Below, in pieces: positions 1 to 5,090 of a DNA stretch of 7,458 nt. This DNA is from Pseudomonadales bacterium (GTDB lineage Bacteria; Pseudomonadota; Gammaproteobacteria; Pseudomonadales; Azotimanducaceae). The stretch covers positions 1-7,458 of the forward strand of contig SKXG01000373.1 of the NCBI GenBank assembly GCA_007128525.1, read 5' to 3'. Numbering within the stretch: the stretch's first letter is position 1; each line of letters begins with the position of its first letter. The notes under the pieces were generated by a model. The model was not told where the DNA came from. It saw only the letters and a list, made by a program, of their open reading frames with translations, and ran no database searches. Made by a program: the position numbers and the translations under genes.

Positions 1-399
1 ACCTTCGAGATCGACAGCTCGCGCGAGGAAGTGCAGGTCGGCGACCGTGTGCTGCCCACCGAACAGCGCCGGGTGGACTCCACTTTCTTCCCCTCCCCGC
101 CGGCCGAGCGTATCGACGGTCAGATCCTGTCGGTCTTCGGCGGTGTCACCCAGGTCGGGCAGTATGACGTCGTCGTACTCAACCGGGGCCGTCGCGAAGG
201 TCTGGAAATTGGTAATGTCCTGGCCATCTACAAGCGTGGCGAACTGGCGCGCGACCGGATTGCCAACGATCTGGTACGCCTGCCGTCCGAGCGGGCCGGT
301 ATCCTGATGGTGTTCCGCGTGTTCGACAAGATGTCCTACGGCCTGGTGCTCGAAACCGAGCGGCCGCTGGAGATCAAGGACGAAGTTCGCAACCCCTGA
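1..399 (+). CDS. LysM-type peptidoglycan-binding protein, C-terminal part
   Basis: The reading frame is open from the first base and ends with TGA at 397-399, so only the last 132 residues are present and the start lies outside the window. The visible part resembles the conserved C-terminal region of the LysM-domain proteins encoded just upstream of dprA in Pseudomonas and relatives. Recognisable stretches are VGDRVLPTE, SVFGGVTQVGQYDVVVLNRG and ERAGILMVF. It looks like a beta-rich domain. The LysM repeat that would bind peptidoglycan is expected in the missing N-terminal part and is not seen here, so that part of the name rests on family memory and on the dprA neighbour. The exact function of this family is unknown; a cell-envelope location is inferred. 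No truncation or frameshift is visible at the 3' end. Confidence 0.8.
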   Translation, partial: TFEIDSSREEVQVGDRVLPTEQRRVDSTFFPSPPAERIDGQILSVFGGVTQVGQYDVVVLNRGRREGLEIGNVLAIYKRGELARDRIANDLVRLPSERAGILMVFRVFDKMSYGLVLETERPLEIKDEVRNP

Positions 400-424
400 G
401 GCCGGCGCTCGCGCCTGAGGGCAT

Positions 425-478
425 TGGCGGACAACGCGCCGGGCTGACTGCTGACTGACGCCCGGCGCACCAACGCCA
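425..478. repeat. GC-rich inverted repeat between the LysM-type gene and dprA
   Basis: GCGCCGGGC at 436-444 pairs perfectly with GCCCGGCGC at 460-468, a 9-bp stem with a 15-nt loop. The loop carries TGACTG twice (445-450 and 452-457). An outer 5-bp arm, TGGCG at 425-429 with CGCCA at 474-478, could extend the structure across an internal loop. No T-run follows on either strand, so this is not a canonical intrinsic terminator. It could still attenuate read-through, stabilise the 3' end of the upstream mRNA, or be a protein site. A smaller hairpin, GGCG/CGCC at 404-407 and 412-415, lies just before it. Confidence 0.55.
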
Positions 479-505
479 TACTGGGCACCCCTGTGGGAGG
501 TTCAG

Positions 506-1747
506 ATGGCGTCAGATTCCAGGCCCGTTATCAGCCCTTTCCCCCCGGCGTCCCCTGAGAGCGGGTCGGACCTCCCGCAGGGGGTCCTTTGCCCGAACCG
601 GCCTGACCACCAAGACGAGATCATCGCGACACTGGCCCTGCTGGCCATGAACGGCCTGAGCGGGCGTCACTGGCGCGGCCTGTTGTGTCAGTTGCTGCCG
701 CTTGCGGGCAGTGCGGTCCAATTGCGGCGCTGCCTTGAGGACAAGCGCTGGTGTCGGGAACAGGATCCCGCCTTGCTGGCGCTGCAGCCCGCAGCGTCGG
801 CGTCAGAGCTGCAACACCAGATCGATGCCTGCCGCGCTGCTGCCCTAAAGCTGCTGCGGGTTGACGCGCCTTGCTATCCCGCGACTCTCCGGGCCATACC
901 AGATCCGCCCGTGGTGTTGTTCGTGGCCGGGAACCCTGCGCTGTTGAGTCGGCCCGGCATTGCAGTCGTGGGCAGTCGCCAGCCGACACCGCCCGGCCGG
1001 CACCTTGCTGAAACACTGGCGCGTGATCTGGCCGGCGCCGGCCTGAACGTCATCAGCGGGCTGGCGCTGGGCATTGACGCTGCCGCGCACCGCGGCGCAC
1101 TGGCGGCACCCGGCCTGACCACCGCGGTGCTTGGTGGCGGCCATGCCAGCCTGTATCCACGCCGCCACCGACCGCTGGCTGCGGACATTCTTGCCGCCGG
1201 CGGTGCTCTGGTTAGTGAGTACACACCGCAGGCACAGCCCAGAAAGCATCAGTTTCCGGAACGCAACCGTCTGATCAGCGGCCTCAGCGCCGGCGCACTG
1301 GTGGTTGAGGCCTCGGAGCGCAGCGGCTCGCTGATCACCGCGCGTCTGGCGCTGGAGCAGGGCCGCGATGTCATGGCGGTGCCGGGGCCGGTGGCGTCGG
1401 CACTGAGCCGCGGCTGCCATCGGCTGATCAAAGAGGGTGCCGCGCTGGTCGAGAACAGTAATGATGTGCTGTCGCAGCTGGGACTGACGGCCTGGCCATC
1501 CGAGTTGCCGGCCCAGGCCGCGCTCCCGGGCCTCGGCGCATCGGCAGCCGATGCCACGCAAAGTGCGGCGCTGGACCCACTCGAACGGCAAGTGCTGCAG
1601 GCCGTCGACTATCAGCTCACCGATTTCGATGTGCTGTGCAGTCGTACATCGTTGCCGACCGATGTGTTACTGCGCTGTCTGGGCAGCCTGACCCTGAAAG
1701 GATTTGTCGACGACCTGGCAGGTGGTTATATTCGGCGCCCGCGTTGA
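506..1747 (+). CDS. dprA: DNA-processing protein DprA (Smf)
   Basis: DprA binds incoming single-stranded DNA in the cytoplasm and loads RecA during natural transformation; it is also widespread in bacteria not known to be competent. The 413-residue product has a helical N-terminal region (about 37-125), a Rossmann-like DNA-binding fold (about 135-325) and a C-terminal winged-helix domain (about 355-410). Family motifs are GSRQPTPPG (156-164), SGLALGID (184-191), FPERNRLISGLS (250-261), SGSLITA (273-279), EQGR (284-287) and VPGP (292-295). The ATG at 506 is supported by GGGAGG at 495-500, five bases upstream. The first 36 residues are a Pro/Ser-rich extension not usual in the family, and an Ala/Pro-rich linker (about 330-355) precedes the winged helix. 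Where many homologues have GTGLD-x-x-YP, this one reads GGGHASLYP (210-218), so the usual Asp is missing. tsaC follows 15 nt after the stop. Confidence 0.95.
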   Translation: MASDSRPVISPFPPASPESGSDLPQGVLCPNRPDHQDEIIATLALLAMNGLSGRHWRGLLCQLLPLAGSAVQLRRCLEDKRWCREQDPALLALQPAASASELQHQIDACRAAALKLLRVDAPCYPATLRAIPDPPVVLFVAGNPALLSRPGIAVVGSRQPTPPGRHLAETLARDLAGAGLNVISGLALGIDAAAHRGALAAPGLTTAVLGGGHASLYPRRHRPLAADILAAGGALVSEYTPQAQPRKHQFPERNRLISGLSAGALVVEASERSGSLITARLALEQGRDVMAVPGPVASALSRGCHRLIKEGAALVENSNDVLSQLGLTAWPSELPAQAALPGLGASAADATQSAALDPLERQVLQAVDYQLTDFDVLCSRTSLPTDVLLRCLGSLTLKGFVDDLAGGYIRRPR

Positions 1748-1762
1748 TTCCGGTAGGGCGTT

Positions 1763-2392
1763 ATGCCTGCAGATAAGTCAGACGTGCCAGATGCGCCAGT
1801 GCGGCCGGCAGATCAGGATGATCCGGCCTTGCGACCGGACTGGTGGCAGTTGCAGCAGGCGGCGGCGATTCTGGCGGCTGGCGGCATCGTCGCGCATGCC
1901 ACCGAAGCCGTCTGGGGGCTGGCTTGTGATCCCTGGCAGGAAGACGCCGTTATGGCGCTGCTCGCCGTGAAAGATCGGCCCTGGGAGAAGGGCTTGATTC
2001 TGATTGCGGCCAGTCCGGACTGGCTGGCCGGGCCCCTCGCTGAGCTGCCAGAGCGCAAGCGCCAGCAGGTGCTGGACAGCTGGCCCGGCGCCAATACCTG
2101 GCTGTTGCCGAATCCGGGCTTTCCGCCCTGGATCACCGGCCGTTATTCAAAGGTCGCCGTGCGTGTGCCGGGCCATGCCCAGGCGCGGGCCCTGTGCCGT
2201 GCAGCCGGCGGGTTTCTGGTGTCCACCTCTGCCAACCGAGCCGGGCGGCCACCAGCCCGCACGGACCTGGTACTGCGCCTGCATCTGGGTGCCGACATCG
2301 ACTATGTGCTGGCAGGCCGCACGGGTGGCGGTCGAGCGCCGAGCCGAATTCGCGATGCCGAGACCGGTGTTGAGCTGCGGGCCGGGGGTTGA
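1763..2392 (+). CDS. tsaC: L-threonylcarbamoyladenylate synthase TsaC (YrdC/Sua5 family)
   Basis: TsaC makes threonylcarbamoyl-AMP from threonine, bicarbonate and ATP. This is the first step of t6A formation at position 37 of ANN-decoding tRNAs, in the cytoplasm. The 209-residue product aligns by eye with E. coli TsaC (190 aa) over its length: TEAVWG (47-52), the KxR motif K70/R72 in KDRPWEKGLILIAA, the SxN motif S156/N158 in STSAN, WPGANTWLLP (107-116), and a C-terminal SRIRDAETG (194-202). It lacks the extra C-terminal Sua5 domain, so it is the short TsaC type. About 25 N-terminal residues, acidic and Pro-rich, exceed the usual start. ATG 1763 has only a weak ribosome site (TAGGG at 1754-1758), but no better start is seen. 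The usual YPTEAV reads HATEAV (45-50). It lies between dprA and aroE and ends one base before the aroE start. Confidence 0.94.
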   Translation: MPADKSDVPDAPVRPADQDDPALRPDWWQLQQAAAILAAGGIVAHATEAVWGLACDPWQEDAVMALLAVKDRPWEKGLILIAASPDWLAGPLAELPERKRQQVLDSWPGANTWLLPNPGFPPWITGRYSKVAVRVPGHAQARALCRAAGGFLVSTSANRAGRPPARTDLVLRLHLGADIDYVLAGRTGGGRAPSRIRDAETGVELRAGG

Positions 2393-2393
2393 G

Positions 2394-3284
2394 ATGACGG
2401 TTTCTGTGCCAAGGTATGCGGTCATTGGGCACCCGATTGCCCACAGCCTGTCACCTCAGATTCACCAGATCTTCGCCGAGCGAACCGGAATCCAGCTCAG
2501 CTATGAGCGGCTGCTGGCGCCGCGCGATGATTTTGCCGGTGTGGCCAGCGCGTTCTTCGAGGACGCAGGTCAGGGTCTGAATGTCACGCTGCCCTTCAAG
2601 GAAGTCGCCCATGCCTGGGTGGCGCACCACGCCGGTTATGCGGCACGGGCCGGCGCCGTCAACACCATCGCGATTGACCCGGTGTCAGGGCCGCCGCGCG
2701 GTGCACCCGTGCTGGTGGGTCACAACACCGATGGTCCGGGGCTGCTGCGCGACCTGTCCCGGTTGTTGCCGCTGGCCGGCGCCAGGATACTGGTGCTTGG
2801 TGCGGGCGGCGCCGTGCGTGGTGTGCTGGAGCCAATTCTTGAGCGGCAACCGGGCCAAGTGGTGCTCTGTAACCGCACAGCATCGCGTGCCGATGCGCTG
2901 GCCGCCGACTTCGCCGATCACCGCTTGCAGGCCTGTGCACTGGTTGATCTGTCCGGCCCGTTCGATCTGGTGGTTAATGGTACGGCCGCAAGTCTGAGCG
3001 GGGATCTGTTGCCCATCGCGACCGACCTGGTGCAGGGTGCATGGTGTTACGACATGGCCTACACGCGCGACGGTGCTGCTGCCACCGCCTTTTGTCAGTG
3101 GGCGGCGGCGTCTGGCGCCGCTGGTGTGAGCGATGGTTTGGGCATGCTCGTTGAGCAGGCCGCGCTGGCGTTTGAGATCTGGCACGGTCAGTTGCCGGAG
3201 ACGCACGGCATCGTCGCGCGGTTGCGCAATGCGCTGACTGATCCGGCACCCAATCCGACTTCCGGGGAGCACCCCGATGGCTAA
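2394..3284 (+). CDS. aroE: Shikimate 5-dehydrogenase (NADP+) AroE
   Basis: AroE reduces 3-dehydroshikimate to shikimate with NADPH, the fourth step of the shikimate pathway to aromatic amino acids and folate. The 296-residue product has the substrate-binding SLSPQIH (18-24), NVTLPFK with catalytic Lys69 (63-69), GAVNT (87-91), NTDGPGL with catalytic Asp113 (111-117), the nucleotide loop GAGGAVRG (136-143), NRT (160-162) for NADP specificity, NGTAAS (195-200) where NATSAS/G is usual, and the C-terminal signature DGLGMLVEQAALAFEIWHG (247-265). The frame stays open far upstream inside tsaC. ATG 2394 is chosen because the protein then begins at the family's normal start and GGGGG (2384-2388) can serve as ribosome site. 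It starts one base after the tsaC stop and overlaps the next gene by 8 nt, so coupled translation is likely. The last 15 or so residues form a Pro-rich tail beyond the domain. Confidence 0.97.
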   Translation: MTVSVPRYAVIGHPIAHSLSPQIHQIFAERTGIQLSYERLLAPRDDFAGVASAFFEDAGQGLNVTLPFKEVAHAWVAHHAGYAARAGAVNTIAIDPVSGPPRGAPVLVGHNTDGPGLLRDLSRLLPLAGARILVLGAGGAVRGVLEPILERQPGQVVLCNRTASRADALAADFADHRLQACALVDLSGPFDLVVNGTAASLSGDLLPIATDLVQGAWCYDMAYTRDGAAATAFCQWAAASGAAGVSDGLGMLVEQAALAFEIWHGQLPETHGIVARLRNALTDPAPNPTSGEHPDG

Positions 3285-3525
3285 GACACCCAGATTTATC
3301 GCCGGCGCGATCTGTCCCAGTTGTCAGGTGATGGATCGCATCCTGATTGAGGAGGTGGATGGCGTCACTCAGCGGCGCTGCGTCAATTGCAATTTCCAGG
3401 AGCAATGGCAGCCGGGAACCGGGCAGCCGCTGCGCAGCCGATTGGAGCGGCCGAAGGCTGACCGAGCGGTTGAACAACAGCCGGTACGCATTGTGACACC
3501 AGCGCCACGCAAGCCTGACTCTTGA
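3277..3525 (+). CDS. YheV-like putative zinc-ribbon protein (DUF2387 family)
   Basis: This 82-residue protein begins MAKTPRFIAGAICPSCQ, close to E. coli YheV (RFIAGAKCPACQ). It has two Cys pairs, C13/C16 and C35/C38, that should bind one zinc ion in a short beta ribbon. The function of the family is not established. The first 45 or so residues form the conserved core. The remaining 37 are a basic, Gln- and Pro-rich tail, making the protein longer than the E. coli version (about 66 aa, from memory). The ATG lies inside aroE, whose stop falls 8 nt further on, and is preceded by a good ribosome site, GGGGAG at 3264-3269, seven bases upstream. It is probably the last gene of the dprA-tsaC-aroE transcript. 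Confidence 0.88.
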   Translation: MAKTPRFIAGAICPSCQVMDRILIEEVDGVTQRRCVNCNFQEQWQPGTGQPLRSRLERPKADRAVEQQPVRIVTPAPRKPDS

Positions 3526-3536
3526 TTTTGGTTAAG

Positions 3537-3565
3537 GCAACGTTGCAACGCTCGTCTAGCGTTGC
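3537..3565. repeat. Nested inverted repeats after the YheV-like gene
   Basis: Two symmetrical elements share sequence here. GCAACGTTGC at 3537-3546 is a perfect 10-bp palindrome. GCAACGCT at 3545-3552 pairs perfectly with AGCGTTGC at 3558-3565 around a 5-nt loop. The pair begins 11 nt after the YheV-like stop. It could act as a transcript end for the left operon, but no T-run follows in either direction. Its symmetry also fits a regulator binding site, about 65-110 nt upstream of the cox promoter -10. Which role holds cannot be told from sequence. Confidence 0.55.
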
Positions 3566-3628
3566 GGGTCGACAGCGGCTTTGGTGTGCGATCAATACCG
3601 CGATGACATTGGCTGCGACCGGATTTTG

Positions 3629-3656
3629 TTGCTTAGCCGCTCTGCGTTGCTATAAT
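3629..3656 (+). promoter_or_regulatory. Predicted sigma70 promoter of the cox operon, extended -10
   Basis: TATAAT at 3651-3656 matches the -10 consensus exactly and is preceded by TGC (3648-3650), giving a full extended -10 element. The -35 region is poor. TTGCTT at 3629-3634 leaves a 16-nt spacer, while TTGTTG at 3626-3631 would leave 19. Transcription should begin near G3662 or G3664. The bases between the -10 and the start (TGCGCGCG, from 3657 on) are GC-rich, a discriminator type associated with negative control by ppGpp; that control is inferred. The first gene downstream is coxB. Confidence 0.75.
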
Positions 3657-3662
3657 TGCGCG

Positions 3663-3928
3663 CGTTTTATCAAGCCACTTGAGGTTTGAGCGGGCCGGAC
3701 CCGCAGGTCATCCCGCATTCAGATCGCGATCCAGTCGATGGTTGCGCGGTTGCAGCAGCATTGAGTTGAAGTGACTCAGAGGCTGGGCAGCGACCATTCG
3801 AAACCCGCCTGAGATTGCGGTGCAGCCAGAATTCCCGCAACGCCGGACGCTCGCCCACCTGCGCCGTTTTCAACGCTGCAGCGGCCGTGTTCGAGAAAAA
3901 ATTGCAGGTTCAGAGCAAAGGGAACGAC
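3663..3928 (+). other. Long untranslated leader of the cox operon
   Basis: If transcription begins near 3663, about 265 nt precede the coxB start. I see no convincing gene in it. Short potential hairpins are TCAAG/CTTGA (3670-3674 with 3678-3682), GCGGG/CCCGC (3690-3694 with 3700-3704), TGAGT/ACTCA (3762-3766 with 3774-3778) and TTGCGG/CCGCAA (3815-3820 with 3835-3840). Two 10-bp palindromes also occur: GATCGCGATC at 3722-3731 and CGCTGCAGCG at 3874-3883. None matches a riboswitch class I recognise. The length invites post-transcriptional control, but this is inference, and a second promoter nearer coxB is not excluded. Confidence 0.45.
3917..3924 (+). promoter_or_regulatory. Ribosome binding site that sets the coxB GTG start
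   Basis: AAAGGGAA at 3917-3924 lies five bases from the GTG at 3929. Starting here gives a protein that opens directly with a signal peptide. The frame is open upstream to a TTG at 3815, but the residues encoded there (Cys, Arg and Ser rich) would bury the signal sequence and have no ribosome site, so the GTG is preferred. Confidence 0.75.
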
Positions 3929-5077
3929 GTGACTTCAAAGATCTTGGGTTTTGTAACGGGTGGCCTGCTGGCCGCACTCAGTCTGCCGGTCTGGGCCAGC
4001 GAGGGCATCAACAGCAGATTCAACATGCCCCGTGGTGTGTCGACCTACAGTGCGTCGATTTACGACCTGCATATGTTGGTGTTTTACATCTGTGTTGGCA
4101 TTGGCGTGGTCGTTTTTGGTGCGATGGCCTACACCATTTACAAGCATCGCAAGTCGCGCGGTGCCGAGCCGGCCAGCTTCCACGAAAACACCAAACTGGA
4201 AATCGTCTGGACTGCAATTCCGATGGCCATCCTGATCATCATGGCCATTCCGGCAACGGCGGTGATGATCGAGCTGTATGACACCGGCGGCTCCGAGATG
4301 GAGATCGAGGTGCGCGGCTATCAGTGGCGCTGGCAGTACAAGTATCTCGACGAAGACCGCAATCAGACGCTGGAGTTTTTCTCCAGTATGGCGACACCGC
4401 GCGAGCAGATTGAAAACCGCGTCGTCAAAGATCCCAACTACCTGCTGGAAGTCGACAACCCGCTGGTCATTCCCGTCAACCGCAAGATCAAGCTGCTGTT
4501 GACGGCCAACGACGTGATCCACGCCTGGTGGGTCCCGGAGTTTGGTCTCAAGCGTGATGCGATTCCTGGCATTTTGAATGACGTCTGGGTGGAAGTTACG
4601 GAGCCGGGCATTTATCGCGGCATGTGTGCTGAGCTGTGCGGTCGTGACCACGCCTATATGCCAATCGTCGTGCATGCGCTGCCCCAGGACGAGTTCGACG
4701 CCTGGTACGAAGAGCAGCAGACTGCCTTTGAAGAGCGTCAGGCCATGGCCGAACGCACCTTTGAAGAAGATGAGCTGATGTCCCTGGGCCGTGATGTGTA
4801 CAACCGTTTCTGTGCGTCCTGCCACATGGCCAACGGCCAGGGCATTCCGCCAACCTTCCCGGCACTTGATGGCAGCCCGGTGGTACGCGGTGATCGCGAT
4901 GCGCACATCCGTCTGGTCTATGAAGGTGTGCCAGGCACCGCGATGCAGGCTTTCGGTGGTCAGCTCAATGCCGCCGAACTGGCAGCCGTTACCCACTTTC
5001 AGCGGCATTCCTGGAGCAACAACGTCGGTGACATCACCCAGCCCGTCGATGTTTTGGATTTGATGTCAGGTCAATAA
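3929..5077 (+). CDS. coxB: Cytochrome c oxidase subunit II with fused cytochrome c domain (caa3 type)
   Basis: Subunit II receives electrons and passes them through CuA to subunit I of the terminal oxidase in the inner membrane. The 382-residue product starts with a signal peptide (about 1-23, probable cleavage after VWA), then two membrane helices (about 48-70 and 94-117) and a periplasmic cupredoxin domain. The loop GYQWRWQY (130-137) holds the aromatic electron-entry patch. CuA ligands are all present: H198, C233, E235, C237, H241 and M244. E91 in LEIVW matches the Glu at the K-channel mouth. A cytochrome c domain follows an acidic linker (about 260-285), with CASCH (295-299) binding heme c and M339 the likely sixth ligand. 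The fused heme places it with caa3-type or Pseudomonas aa3-type enzymes, which can take electrons from soluble cytochrome c. It is first in the operon, and coxA follows after 13 nt. Confidence 0.97.
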   Translation: MTSKILGFVTGGLLAALSLPVWASEGINSRFNMPRGVSTYSASIYDLHMLVFYICVGIGVVVFGAMAYTIYKHRKSRGAEPASFHENTKLEIVWTAIPMAILIIMAIPATAVMIELYDTGGSEMEIEVRGYQWRWQYKYLDEDRNQTLEFFSSMATPREQIENRVVKDPNYLLEVDNPLVIPVNRKIKLLLTANDVIHAWWVPEFGLKRDAIPGILNDVWVEVTEPGIYRGMCAELCGRDHAYMPIVVHALPQDEFDAWYEEQQTAFEERQAMAERTFEEDELMSLGRDVYNRFCASCHMANGQGIPPTFPALDGSPVVRGDRDAHIRLVYEGVPGTAMQAFGGQLNAAELAAVTHFQRHSWSNNVGDITQPVDVLDLMSGQ

Positions 5078-5090
5078 GAGGTAGGCCCCC

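Noticed and set aside
454..482. Possible promoter before dprA (CATACT at 477-482)
   Set aside because: The -10 is imperfect, there is no credible -35 at the right distance, and there is no extended -10.
845..1591. Open frame of 248 codons on the - strand opposite dprA
   Set aside because: Low-complexity Arg/Gln/Ala-rich translation with no motifs, while the opposite strand encodes a clear DprA.
2004..2393. Upstream in-frame extension of aroE
   Set aside because: It overlaps tsaC in another frame, and its translation shows no AroE similarity. The family start falls at 2394.
3722..3731. Palindrome GATCGCGATC as a possible special site
   Set aside because: A single 10-bp palindrome in GC-rich DNA with no second copy noticed. 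It is kept only as part of the leader description.
3895..3901. A-run that would be a T-run on the - strand, as part of a terminator
   Set aside because: On the - strand the T-run would come before, not after, the nearby palindrome at 3874-3883, so the order is wrong for a terminator.
3832..3924. Switch in which TTCCC (3832-3836) masks the coxB ribosome site GGGAA (3920-3924)
   Set aside because: Only five base pairs across more than 80 nt, with no supporting extension. This is too weak to claim as a riboswitch.
3815..3928. Upstream start giving CoxB 38 extra residues
   Set aside because: It would begin with TTG without a ribosome site and place a Cys/Arg/Ser-rich stretch before the signal peptide. 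The GTG at 3929 has a good ribosome site.
3935..5008. Long open frame of 357 codons on the - strand opposite coxB
   Set aside because: It mirrors coxB codon structure in GC-rich DNA. It is rich in His, Gln and Arg, matches no family I know and has no ribosome site.
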